A stretch of DNA of 64,000 bases, from assembly GCF_011043555.1 (NCBI RefSeq), contig NZ_JAAKGS010000011.1:51579-115578 (forward strand). Reading direction: 5' to 3'. Shown here piece by piece: positions 9,641 through 17,773 of the stretch. Position 1 is the first letter of the stretch. Every line of letters starts with the position of its first letter. Source of the stretch: Sphingobacterium sp. SGR-19 (GTDB lineage: Bacteria; Bacteroidota; Bacteroidia; Sphingobacteriales; Sphingobacteriaceae). A program made the position numbers and the translations under genes. The notes beneath the pieces are model-generated. The model did no database searches. It was not told the origin of the DNA and saw only the letters and a program-made list of their open reading frames with translations.

Positions 9641-10051
9641 TTATTTAAACTGTTGCACAAAATCTTCGAGTGTTCTGTTCGAAAGAGCCGCATACAGCGA
9701 TTCGTCAGTTTCTATAAAGAGCTGCTCTAACTGGGTGTTAACTACTTTCCCTACAGGGCATTTTGGATTAGGGTTCTGATTTTTTTTTCCCAGCACGTGC
9801 GAGCTTTTTACCGCGTGATAAATATCCGCTAAGCTTATTTCATTGCTTGGCACACCCAGCATGGATCCACCTTCCTTACCTTTTTTGCTAATCACCCAGC
9901 CCCGATCCTGTAGCAGTCCGAGTTCTTTACGGACAATCACAGGGTTTATCTGGATGCTGCCCGCAATCCAGTCGGAACTTAGCCATTCGTCTGGTGCTTT
10001 GGCTAGGAGCGTCAAAATATGGAGAGCCGTCGCAAACCTCGTGTTGTTCAT
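9641..10051 (-). CDS. Rrf2-family transcriptional regulator
   Basis: A 136-residue winged-helix protein of Rrf2 type: MNNTRFATALHILTLLA, a helix-turn-helix with SSDWIAGSIQINPVIVRKEL, and the wing GWVISKKGKEGGSML. Only one cysteine (NPKCPVGK) is present, so it is not the three-cysteine Fe-S type such as IscR or NsrR; it resembles YwnA-like members. It is followed on the same strand by the QorB-like gene. Identical-spacing inverted repeats stand before both genes, suggesting autoregulation and control of qorB. The signal is unknown; a thiol switch at the single Cys is possible but unproven. Confidence 0.88.
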   Translation of the reverse strand: MNNTRFATALHILTLLAKAPDEWLSSDWIAGSIQINPVIVRKELGLLQDRGWVISKKGKEGGSMLGVPSNEISLADIYHAVKSSHVLGKKNQNPNPKCPVGKVVNTQLEQLFIETDESLYAALSNRTLEDFVQQFK

Positions 10052-10073
10052 AAAGCAAAGATACGAAAAAAAA

Positions 10074-10104
10074 TATAAATGTAATGATAGTTGTTACATT
10101 TATA
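10074..10104. promoter_or_regulatory. Candidate Rrf2 operator upstream of the regulator gene
   Basis: Perfect 11-bp inverted repeat with a 9-base spacer: TATAAATGTAA at 10074-10084 and TTACATTTATA at 10094-10104. It lies 22 bases upstream of the Rrf2 start codon and shares AATGTAA-N9-TTACATT with the qorB site, so an autoregulatory operator is the natural reading. Confidence 0.76.
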
Positions 10105-10136
10105 ATTTAATGGCGCTGTGATTTTCGTTCTAACCT

Positions 10137-10943
10137 TTATTTGCCCTGCTCCACTCGTTCGAGTGCTTCGCTGTGTTTCGGTTTAAATTTGAAGTTTTGG
10201 AAATCGTGTCCTGTCGGTATATCTAACTCGAGACTTTTGAGTTCGGCAATTTCAACTTTCAGGTTATGGCCGTTGAAGTCCAACACGTGTCCACCTTGTT
10301 TGGTATCGGCAGAAAGGAAATGCAGATGAAAGCCACTGATCTGTATCCCGTTCAGATATTCGGGAAGATGGTAACCGACCAAGGTTCCTTCAGTATTCTG
10401 GATGTCGAAAAACTGTTGTTTATCTAGAATCGTCGAGAGTAGGGGAAAAGGCTCTGCCTTCACGGGTGGAAATGCTCTTGTTTTAACATGACCGAAGTCG
10501 CCCGTAATCTTAATGGCATACATTGCATTTATATTTCTCAAACCATCTTTTATGACTTCCAATAAATTCTGTTGTTCAGTGGCATTATTTACATAGAATA
10601 CGGTGTCCGCTTTGAAAAAGGTAACAGTAGAAAAAGCTGTTTTGTAATCGTTATCTAATACCACTGTTTCCCCTGTAGCTTTTGTTTGATAGGCTTTCCC
10701 GTCAAGCATTGTCAGTTCACCGTCCAACATATCAGGGGCACCGATACCAAAATCGCCCTTTAGCTTTAAGTCCTTGATTGGAAGTGTCCCTTTGTAAAGA
10801 CCACCAATAAAGGCTTCAATAATACCATAATTGTACAATATATCATACCTTGAAGGTGCGCTGATTTGTTGTGAAAATCCGTTTAATCCGACGCAGACTA
10901 AAGCCGTAGTAAGCATGTTGTTTAATTTCATCGTTCTCATCAT
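10137..10943 (-). CDS. budA: Alpha-acetolactate decarboxylase, exported form
   Basis: A 268-residue acetolactate decarboxylase, which converts 2-acetolactate to acetoin. Diagnostic parts are YNYGIIEAFIGGLYKGT, GIGAPDMLDGELTMLDGKAY and the zinc site GFHLHFLSADTKQGGHVLDF, whose HLH plus the later GGH give the three histidine ligands. An N-terminal signal peptide (MKLNNMLTTALVCVGLNGFS) predicts export, as in the secreted Brevibacillus enzyme but unlike cytosolic AlsD. No acetolactate synthase gene is nearby. Three close Met codons (10943, 10940, 10931) make the exact start uncertain. Confidence 0.9.
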   Translation of the reverse strand: MMRTMKLNNMLTTALVCVGLNGFSQQISAPSRYDILYNYGIIEAFIGGLYKGTLPIKDLKLKGDFGIGAPDMLDGELTMLDGKAYQTKATGETVVLDNDYKTAFSTVTFFKADTVFYVNNATEQQNLLEVIKDGLRNINAMYAIKITGDFGHVKTRAFPPVKAEPFPLLSTILDKQQFFDIQNTEGTLVGYHLPEYLNGIQISGFHLHFLSADTKQGGHVLDFNGHNLKVEIAELKSLELDIPTGHDFQNFKFKPKHSEALERVEQGK

Positions 10944-10970
10944 ATTTGATTACCGCAAAATTAAGGTCAA

Positions 10971-11720
10971 CTACACTGCCGTATACCCACCATCGATATT
11001 GTAGTAGCTACCGTTGATAAATGTGGCGTCGTCCGTACTCAAAAACAACGCTAGCTGAGCCACTTCTTCTGCTTTTCCAAGTCTACCTATCGGATGCTTT
11101 GCGACTAAGGCATCTTTCTGTTCAGAAGGAAGCTTGTCCAGCAAAGGGGTGTCGATATAGCCTGGACCTATTGCATTAACCCTGATGTTCTGACTGGCAT
11201 ATTCTATACCGAAGTTGCGTGTCAATCCAAGTACAGCATGTTTTGCAGCGGCATAGCCAACCGAACCTGGCACAGCCGTGATACTATGGATAGAGCCCAT
11301 ATTGATAATAACACCGCCCCCGTTTTTCAGCATCTGCTGCGTCGCGTATTTGCAGCCATAGAATACGCCGTTAAGGTTGATGTCGATGATGGTTTTCCAG
11401 TCTTCGATGCTCAAGTCTGCACCCATAGCCTGCTTGCCCCCAATACCCGCGTTGTTGCACGCAATGTCCAACCGGCCGTATTGCTCGACGGTCTTCGCGA
11501 CCAAACGTTCTACGTCTTCTGCTGATGCGGTATCCGCTTTGACAAAAATAGCATCGCCACCTTCTTTCTTGATAAGTTCAACCACGTCATTTCCGTGAGA
11601 TTCGTTGATGTCCGAAACAACGACTTTAGCTCCTTCTTGTGCATACAGCACTGCAATGGCTTTACCGATGCCCGAACCCGCGCCGGTAACATAGGCCACT
11701 TTGTTTTGCAACTTGCTCAT
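10971..11720 (-). CDS. SDR-family oxidoreductase
   Basis: A 249-residue classical short-chain dehydrogenase. It shows the cofactor motif TGAGSGIGKA, the NNAG motif (ACNNAGIGG), the catalytic Ser in INMGSIHSIT, the YAAAK catalytic pair, and PGYIDTPL after it. An acidic residue at the end of beta-2 (VVSDINESH) suggests NAD preference. The start MSKLQNKVAY is chosen over an upstream Met that would add 16 atypical residues. The substrate cannot be assigned; many relatives are annotated as glucose 1-dehydrogenases without proof. It ends 28 bases from the acetolactate decarboxylase gene and may share its transcript. Confidence 0.9.
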   Translation of the reverse strand: MSKLQNKVAYVTGAGSGIGKAIAVLYAQEGAKVVVSDINESHGNDVVELIKKEGGDAIFVKADTASAEDVERLVAKTVEQYGRLDIACNNAGIGGKQAMGADLSIEDWKTIIDINLNGVFYGCKYATQQMLKNGGGVIINMGSIHSITAVPGSVGYAAAKHAVLGLTRNFGIEYASQNIRVNAIGPGYIDTPLLDKLPSEQKDALVAKHPIGRLGKAEEVAQLALFLSTDDATFINGSYYNIDGGYTAV

Positions 11721-11817
11721 AGTGATTTTTTTATGCTTAAATGTACGAAACCGTGATGATTTATTCAAAACGCACAGGTGAGTTTGATTGCATCATCATC
11801 GATAAAGAATAAACGAC

Positions 11818-11859
11818 AAAAGCGCATGTTTGTTTGTTTTTACAAAACATGCGCTTTTT
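11818..11859 (-). terminator. Hairpin terminator between the two SDR genes
   Basis: Inverted repeat AAAAGCGCATGTTT (11818-11831) and AAACATGCGCTTTT (11845-11858) with a 13-base loop and A/T tracts on both flanks. It lies downstream of the leftward SDR gene that ends at 11918 and before the next SDR gene, so it probably ends that transcript. Confidence 0.75.
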
Positions 11860-11917
11860 GTACGTCTCTATGAACTGGAAGATGCTGATCCTTGTTGTTC
11901 ATTAAAGCGAAAAAGAG

Positions 11918-12673
11918 CTATCGCGTGGTGTAGCCTCCGTTGGCGAAGATTGTTTGTCCGGTAATCCACCATCCTGCCGTTACTAAGAATTCGACCAAGG
12001 GAGCGATATCTTTGATATCGGTAAGGCCGCCTAGTGCCGACGCTGATTTGTGGTAGGCTACGGCGTCTTCGGTTTCTTGGCCGTAGAAGAATGGTGTATC
12101 CATCGGGCCCGGCGCAACGGCTGTAACGGAAATGCCCCTGTTACCAAACTCTTTGGAAGCGGCGCGGGTAAAGTGCTCGACAGGAGCCTTCATACCTTCA
12201 TAGGTAGAATAAAGACCTGTGTAGGCGGCTAGCAACGAGGTTACGATAGTACATATCTTTCCATTGTCATTCAATTTTTTTCCTGCTTCCTGGATGAAGA
12301 AATAGGCTACTTTGGAATTGATGTCGCTCATGCTATCGTATTCTGCTTCCGTCGTATCTACGAACGGTTTCTTCAATACTTTTCCCACGGTATTGATCGC
12401 AATATCAATACCGCCAAATTTTGCGATCGCTACATCGAAGAGTTTACTGACGTTTTCAATCTTTGTAAGGTCGGATTGTACCAAAATGGCTTCTGCACCT
12501 GAAGCCTGCACATCCGCAAGTGTTTGTTCTGCATCAGGTTTCGTACTTTCGCTGTTATAGTGGATAACCAGTTTGGCACCTTGCGACGCAAAATCACGGC
12601 TTAACAAACCACCTAGATTTTTTGCACCCCCGGCGATCAATACTACTTTTCCATTTACATTGTTCTTTTCCAT
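11918..12673 (-). CDS. SDR-family oxidoreductase
   Basis: A 251-residue short-chain dehydrogenase. The glycine-rich loop is a variant, AGGAKNLGGL, followed by NTVG, the catalytic Ser in IVTSLLAAY, and a YxxxK motif read as YEGMK. VAPGPMDTPFF follows, and the C-terminus is ITGQTIFANGGYTTR, typical of fabG-like SDRs. The replacement of the usual NNAG by NTVG and the odd YEGMK place it in a divergent subgroup. An AraC-type regulator gene lies 77 bases upstream on the same strand and may control it. Substrate unknown. Confidence 0.88.
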   Translation of the reverse strand: MEKNNVNGKVVLIAGGAKNLGGLLSRDFASQGAKLVIHYNSESTKPDAEQTLADVQASGAEAILVQSDLTKIENVSKLFDVAIAKFGGIDIAINTVGKVLKKPFVDTTEAEYDSMSDINSKVAYFFIQEAGKKLNDNGKICTIVTSLLAAYTGLYSTYEGMKAPVEHFTRAASKEFGNRGISVTAVAPGPMDTPFFYGQETEDAVAYHKSASALGGLTDIKDIAPLVEFLVTAGWWITGQTIFANGGYTTR

Positions 12674-12750
12674 ATTATTGTATATTTAGTGTATAGCAAA
12701 ATTCAGCAAACTAAACTTGCATAATATGGTGAACTTTTCGGAACTTGTAT

Positions 12751-13122
12751 TTAGCATCTTTTTCGGAATTGCCCTGGCGTGAAACCGACAAATTTCTTGA
12801 AAAACTTAGTGAAATTGGAGGGATCATACGTTAGGATGCGTGCGATTTCAGCAACCGACTTATTGGTCTCTAGCAATAGCTCTTTTGCCGTGTCAATAAT
12901 CTTCAGGTCATAATGATAGCAGGGGTGGTTCCCGGTTTCCCTCTGAATCGTATCTGTAAGGTGTTTGTGTGATACACAGAGGTGGTCTGCGATCTGGTTG
13001 ATTTCCATAAAGTCATCTACCTCGCCAGACACGACAGCTGTAATGTGCCTGTCCAGAAATTCGAGATAGATGGCTTTAATTTCTGCGCCCCTTGTAGGAA
13101 TGGCCTGATTTTCGTTTTCCAT
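12751..13122 (-). CDS. AraC-family transcriptional regulator, HTH domain only
   Basis: A 123-residue protein that is almost entirely an AraC-type double helix-turn-helix: INQIADHLCVSHKHLTDTIQ for the first helix pair and SVAEIARILTYDPSNFTKFF for the second, ending in GFTPGQFRKRC. There is no room for a separate ligand domain; the first 40 residues may help dimerise. The start MENENQAIP is preferred, as upstream Met codons would add a hydrophobic stretch unlike the family. It is tandem with the downstream SDR gene, a frequent arrangement in which the regulator controls the reductase. Confidence 0.85.
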   Translation of the reverse strand: MENENQAIPTRGAEIKAIYLEFLDRHITAVVSGEVDDFMEINQIADHLCVSHKHLTDTIQRETGNHPCYHYDLKIIDTAKELLLETNKSVAEIARILTYDPSNFTKFFKKFVGFTPGQFRKRC

Positions 13123-13253
13123 TATACCGAATCGTTGATAATACAAAACTAAAATAGTGATTTTTAGAGACATCATAATTATTTTTACTTTTATAGAAAA
13201 CTAATAGAACTAAATGGCAACGGTTATTGTTTATTAGACCTAACGTTTGTTTT

Positions 13254-14033
13254 ATGAAAACTCTTCTTCCCATAGCCAATGGCCTCGCTTTGATCATCAC
13301 GATCTTTGTCAATTATTTAGGTAATGCCGGAATCTTTAGTGGTAATACAATGGCGACGATATCGGATAGATATGCCAATTTTTTCACACCGGCCGGCTAT
13401 GCATTTTCTATCTGGGGGATTATTTATCTCGGACTGTTAGGTTTTGTTCTTTATACGGGACGCGGCCTCTTCACGAGAAAGGAAACGGATTCCGTACTTT
13501 TCAAAATACGATGGCTTTTCGTGTTTACTTGTTTAGCGAATTCTCTTTGGGTTGTAGCGTGGTTAAATGATTATATAGGCCTCTCTGTTATTATCATGGT
13601 GACTCTTCTTGTTGCCCTATTGAAAATCATTTTGGTTACGCGGATGGAATTGGATTATCACCCGCTTAGAAGATACTTTTTTGTGTTTTGGCCTTTCGCG
13701 CTGTACGCTGGCTGGATCTCCGTTGCATTGATTGCGAATACAGCGGCTTGGCTCACGAAGATAAACTGGGATGGATGGGGCATTTCACCCGTAGTATGGA
13801 CGGTCGTTATGATAGCTATTGCGGGCTTAGTGAATGTGTTTATGATCACTATCCGTAACCTTCGTGAATACGGCTTGGTTGGTATCTGGGCGTTGGTCGC
13901 GATCGCGGTAGCTAATAATAATACAGCTAATGGGGGCAGTATGGTTGTTTATGCTTGCTATATTGTAACATTTGTTATTCTTATATCCATTGTGGCCAAT
14001 GCTTTGAAAAGCCGAAGGATTCCTCTTGAATAG
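13254..14033 (+). CDS. TspO/MBR-like tryptophan-rich membrane protein
   Basis: A 259-residue membrane protein with about seven hydrophobic segments. Motifs such as FFTPAGYAFSIWGIIYLGL, the Trp-rich FTCLANSLWVVAWLND and LYAGWISVALIANTAAWL match bacterial tryptophan-rich sensory proteins related to TspO/MBR, which bind tetrapyrroles or cholesterol-like ligands. It is longer than classical five-helix TspO (about 160 residues). The ATG at 13254 is used because the upstream codons include no better start. It is divergent from the AraC gene. The assignment is by motif pattern only, and the function is not known. Confidence 0.75.
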   Translation: MKTLLPIANGLALIITIFVNYLGNAGIFSGNTMATISDRYANFFTPAGYAFSIWGIIYLGLLGFVLYTGRGLFTRKETDSVLFKIRWLFVFTCLANSLWVVAWLNDYIGLSVIIMVTLLVALLKIILVTRMELDYHPLRRYFFVFWPFALYAGWISVALIANTAAWLTKINWDGWGISPVVWTVVMIAIAGLVNVFMITIRNLREYGLVGIWALVAIAVANNNTANGGSMVVYACYIVTFVILISIVANALKSRRIPLE

Positions 14034-14242
14034 CTGCGTTTCCGTGACACCGCTTATTGATATTTAGATTTTCAAATAAGAATCAATTTTTTATGAAACT
14101 AGTGCGGCAAAAAGCATATGCTTTGTCTTTATCCTTATCTTCGTTTGAAAATAAGACCGTTTTACGAGACCAAATGGTAAAAGAACGGGTTAAGACTTTT
14201 TTACCGAGGAAGTAATGATTATTAAATTTGCTTTTTACGATT

Positions 14243-15790
14243 ATGAACAGAAAATTATGTAGTTACATCCTTATCGGATTATTGTCCGGTATATCGTTAA
14301 GTACTTTCGGACAAAATTTGGATTCGGTAAAACGGAAACGGCCAAACATCATATTCATCTTCTCAGACGACCATGCTTATCAGGCAATCAGCGCCTACGG
14401 AAGTACACTGGCGCAAACACCGAATATTGATCGAATAGCCAATGAAGGGGTGATCCTTAAAAATCAATTGGTAACAAACAGTATCTGTGGGCCTAGCCGT
14501 GCAACTTTGTTGACGGGGAAATACAGCCATAAAAATGGTTTCAAGGCCAACGAAAATAGTTTTAACCTCGATCAGACACTTTTCACGAAAGAGTTGCAAA
14601 AGACAGGCTACCATACTGCTTGGATTGGGAAATGGCATTTAGGAACACTTCCAAAGGAGGCTTTGGATTATTTTAAGATACTGCCTGGCCAAGGGCATTA
14701 CTATAATCCCGACTTTATCCATAACAACGGCGATACGGTGAGACACGAAGGTTACGTAACGGATATCATTACTTCTTTCGCTAAAGATTTTATAGCGCAA
14801 CAGGAGACTGGTAAGCCGTTCTTTTTGGTGGTGGGACACAAAGCTACGCATCGGGAATGGATGCCTGATATCCGAGATCTAGGTGCTTTTGACAGTGTGA
14901 ATTTCCCTGTTCCCGAAACGTTTTACGATGATTATGAGGGGAGGGAAGCTGCTAAAGATCAAGACATGACAATCGACAAAACTATGGTGTTGAAATATGA
15001 TTTGAAAGTAGGACAACCGTTTAAAGGCCGTTATACGGCTAGACAGCAGAAAGCATTGTCGGATTACTATGGAGGAATATCGAAGGAATTCGCGGATAAG
15101 AAATTGAAAGGGAAGGAATTAATAGAGTGGAAATATCAGCGCTATTTAAAAGATTATCTTTCTACAGCCAAATCGTTAGACCGAAATATAGGCGAATTAT
15201 TGGATTATCTGGATGAAAGCGGTTTGGCAGAAAACACGGTAGTGATCTATGCTTCCGATCAGGGATTTTATTTAGGGGAGCATGGATGGTTTGATAAACG
15301 GTTTATTTATGAGGAATCATTGAAGACACCCTTTATGCTCCGATATCCAGGAGTCGTAAAGCCCGGTTCCGAACTTCAAAATCTTGTGCTGAATATTGAT
15401 TGGGCACCGACGGTATTGGATTTAGCTGGTACGGATATTCCAGATGATGTTCAGGGTAATTCATTTTTACCTTTGCTCTTGAATAACCAAGATAGTGTAC
15501 AGTGGCGGGATGCCGGATATTACCACTATTATGAATTTCCACAACCACATCGTGTCCATCCGCATTTTGGGATACGTACCGAACGATATAAACTGATTAG
15601 ATTTTACGGTGAATTGAACAATTGGGAGCTTTTTGATTTACAGCAGGATCCGAATGAAATAGCAAACGTTGTCGATGACCGGGGTTATAGTTCCATATTG
15701 AAAACGTTGAAGAATAGGCTTCGGGACTTGATCCTGAAATACGAAGACAAAGACGCAGAAGATATTCTTCGTGCTGCTGATGAGATTTAA
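14243..15790 (+). CDS. Sulfatase, cysteine-type (S1 family)
   Basis: A 515-residue exported sulfatase. After a signal peptide (to about residue 23, STFGQ) comes RPNIIFIFSDDHAY with the metal-binding Asp pair (about 42-43), then SICGPSRATLLTGKY, the C-x-P-x-R maturation motif in which Cys82 is converted to formylglycine. GKWHLGT and YASDQGFYLGEHGWFDKR are further active-site segments, and the C-terminal subdomain has the characteristic IRTERYKLIRFYGELNNWELFD. It resembles N-acetylglucosamine/heparan-type sulfatases. It stands alone, with no glycoside hydrolase next to it; an anaerobic or FGE-type maturase must be elsewhere. Confidence 0.93.
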   Translation: MNRKLCSYILIGLLSGISLSTFGQNLDSVKRKRPNIIFIFSDDHAYQAISAYGSTLAQTPNIDRIANEGVILKNQLVTNSICGPSRATLLTGKYSHKNGFKANENSFNLDQTLFTKELQKTGYHTAWIGKWHLGTLPKEALDYFKILPGQGHYYNPDFIHNNGDTVRHEGYVTDIITSFAKDFIAQQETGKPFFLVVGHKATHREWMPDIRDLGAFDSVNFPVPETFYDDYEGREAAKDQDMTIDKTMVLKYDLKVGQPFKGRYTARQQKALSDYYGGISKEFADKKLKGKELIEWKYQRYLKDYLSTAKSLDRNIGELLDYLDESGLAENTVVIYASDQGFYLGEHGWFDKRFIYEESLKTPFMLRYPGVVKPGSELQNLVLNIDWAPTVLDLAGTDIPDDVQGNSFLPLLLNNQDSVQWRDAGYYHYYEFPQPHRVHPHFGIRTERYKLIRFYGELNNWELFDLQQDPNEIANVVDDRGYSSILKTLKNRLRDLILKYEDKDAEDILRAADEI

Positions 15791-15873
15791 GTAGACGATG
15801 GGTTCGGTGGTTAGAAAATTAGGATTTAACAATAATATAATATGGATAAGTAATCAGCCAAACACGGAAAAGA

Positions 15874-15881
15874 TAATTTTG
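15874..15881 (+). promoter_or_regulatory. Candidate -7 box for the ECF sigma/FecR locus
   Basis: TAATTTTG matches the Bacteroidota -7 consensus TAnnTTTG exactly and lies 33 bases upstream of the ECF sigma start codon. No convincing TTG -33 element is seen at the usual spacing. Confidence 0.5.
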
Positions 15882-15913
15882 TAACGCTCGAAAATCTTGT
15901 TAAAAGATCCCGG

Positions 15914-16540
15914 ATGGAGACAAAAGAGATGGAACGTTACGTACAGTTAGAGGAAGCCGAAGCTATTATCCAGTTAAAGCATGGCAGTGAACCTTCTTTT
16001 ACCTTAATATACCATCGCTATCACCATAAAATATACGCGAACATTCTTAAAGTTGTACACTCGCCCGAGCACGCGCAAGAAATTTTGCAGGATGTTTTTC
16101 TGAGTTTGTGGCAAAATCGATATAAAATCGATGAAAATAGGCCGCTGGAGAACTGGTTGTTCGTCGTTAGTTTCAATAAGTCCATGGACTTTCTCAAAAG
16201 AAAGCTGAGGGAGCATATTGATTTTGTTGAAGACTATGATAATCTCTACGTGAATATCGAAGATGTACAGGAGCAAGACGACATCATAACGGAACAGTTA
16301 CGCATACTGGAAGAGGCTATCGATCAATTATCTCCTCGTAAGAAAGAGGTTTTTCGACTGTGCCGCTATGAAGGGTATTCAAAAGAACGCGTAGCGGAGA
16401 TGTTGGATTTATCGGTCAATTCTGTATCTGAGTATCTCAAACAAGCAAACAAAAGTATTAAGCAATATGTATCCGGGAGTAATCCGTATGCCTACGAAAA
16501 TGGGGTCTTATTGCTTCTGTCCGCTTGCATCTATATGTAA
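15914..16540 (+). CDS. ECF-type RNA polymerase sigma factor (SusCD-linked)
   Basis: A 208-residue ECF sigma factor. Region 2 is seen in FTLIYHRYHHKIYANILKVV and HAQEILQDVFLSLWQNR; region 4 in IDQLSPRKKEVFRLCRYEGY and AEMLDLSVNSVSEYLKQANK. The C-terminal hydrophobic tail (GVLLLLSACIYM) is usual in Bacteroidota FecI-like factors. It is followed by a FecR anti-sigma gene and a SusCD pair, the standard arrangement in which substrate sensed at the outer membrane releases the sigma factor to induce the import genes. Confidence 0.92.
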   Translation: METKEMERYVQLEEAEAIIQLKHGSEPSFTLIYHRYHHKIYANILKVVHSPEHAQEILQDVFLSLWQNRYKIDENRPLENWLFVVSFNKSMDFLKRKLREHIDFVEDYDNLYVNIEDVQEQDDIITEQLRILEEAIDQLSPRKKEVFRLCRYEGYSKERVAEMLDLSVNSVSEYLKQANKSIKQYVSGSNPYAYENGVLLLLSACIYM

Positions 16541-16637
16541 TAAACGGCAGCGCCGATTGCCTTTATTTTTACGTTTTAGTAATAATTTCTTAACTAGGTA
16601 GACCATTGCCTCCCGATGCGACCCATCGTATTTATAT

Positions 16638-17747
16638 ATGATGGGAAACAAAACGCGAAAGAGTATCCAGGCTTTCTGGAAGGGCCGGCTAACGAAGGCC
16701 GAAGCAAAAGAGCTGCTCGATAAATTAGACAATCAACAGCCAGCCTTACAGCGGCAACTAAAAAGAGAACTTGTCGACGCCAGCGAAAGCCCGGAGCTGC
16801 TCAGCGCGAAGCGGTCAGCCGAACTATTGCAAGCAATCCGTAACAAAGCCGGCATGCAAACGCCGGTAAAAAGGATGTACCCATATAAATGGGTGAGCGC
16901 CGCCGCGGTAGTTGTGCTCATCGGTATCTTTGGGATCTTTTATAAGCAAAAGAACACCGAGACTGCGACGGAAATAGTATATACGGAACCTGCACGACCT
17001 GAAACTTACACTATTAGCTCGCAGCATGATTCACTACAATTTGTATTGGACGATGGATCTGTGGTGTTGCTCTCGCCACATAGTACGATTTATTACGATA
17101 AAAATTATGGTACCCAAAACCGCAGTATACAACTGAGGGGCGAAGGAAAATTTGTGGTGGTGCGCGACAGTACGTTACCTTTTGAAGTCGTAGCCAATGG
17201 ATTTACAACGACGGCACTCGGTACAGAATTTATTGTTGACGGCAGAAACCTCGATAAGACGACAGTTCACTTGCTTTCTGGGAAGGTCGTAATCCGCTCC
17301 TCGAAGGAAGCTCGGATGTCGATACAGGACACTTACCTAGCGGCTGGAGAAATGTTGTATATCGATGAGGCGAGTAATACCGTATTAACGAATCCCGTAG
17401 TGGCGCCTAAACCAACTATGCAACCGGCTAACGCAGACCAGCGTATAGCCAACAGTGATCAACGACAAAATCTCCGATTTGATCGACAGGATCTGGCAGA
17501 AGTGCTCCGCCAGATCGCGATAAAATTTGATAAAGCTATCCGAATAGATCCAGCGGTGCCACGGAACTTAACGTTTACGGGCGAGTTTTCGGCGGATGAC
17601 GACTTGGAAACCATATTGTCTACTATATGCTTGGTTAATGACCTACAACGCGGTAGTGGGGATGGGGACGAAGTGCTTATCCTTTTAAAGGATACAACTG
17701 TACATTATCAGACACCCGACACAACTAGAAATAAAGTAATTGAATAA
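16638..17747 (+). CDS. FecR-family anti-sigma factor
   Basis: A 369-residue anti-sigma factor. The cytoplasmic N-terminus (about 1-80) is followed by one membrane segment (about 85-102, WVSAAAVVVLIGIFGIFY), a periplasmic FecR domain (about 125-260) with LDDGSVVLLSPHSTIYY and TTALGTEFIVDG, and a C-terminal DUF4974 domain (about 285-360, LAEVLRQIAIKFDKAI). It keeps the preceding ECF sigma inactive until a signal arrives from the SusC receptor encoded 26 bases downstream. Confidence 0.93.
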   Translation: MMGNKTRKSIQAFWKGRLTKAEAKELLDKLDNQQPALQRQLKRELVDASESPELLSAKRSAELLQAIRNKAGMQTPVKRMYPYKWVSAAAVVVLIGIFGIFYKQKNTETATEIVYTEPARPETYTISSQHDSLQFVLDDGSVVLLSPHSTIYYDKNYGTQNRSIQLRGEGKFVVVRDSTLPFEVVANGFTTTALGTEFIVDGRNLDKTTVHLLSGKVVIRSSKEARMSIQDTYLAAGEMLYIDEASNTVLTNPVVAPKPTMQPANADQRIANSDQRQNLRFDRQDLAEVLRQIAIKFDKAIRIDPAVPRNLTFTGEFSADDDLETILSTICLVNDLQRGSGDGDEVLILLKDTTVHYQTPDTTRNKVIE

Positions 17748-17773
17748 TAAATAATTCCAAACAATCAATACAC

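Noticed and set aside
14034..14242. Regulatory element in the gap between the TspO-like and sulfatase genes
   Set aside because: Only a weak A/T-rich stem (CTTATT...AATAAG) is visible; nothing distinctive.
16544..16575. Possible terminator after the first ECF sigma gene (GGCA...TGCC, then T-rich)
   Set aside because: The stem has only four G/C-containing pairs and the FecR gene follows in the same locus; support is too weak.
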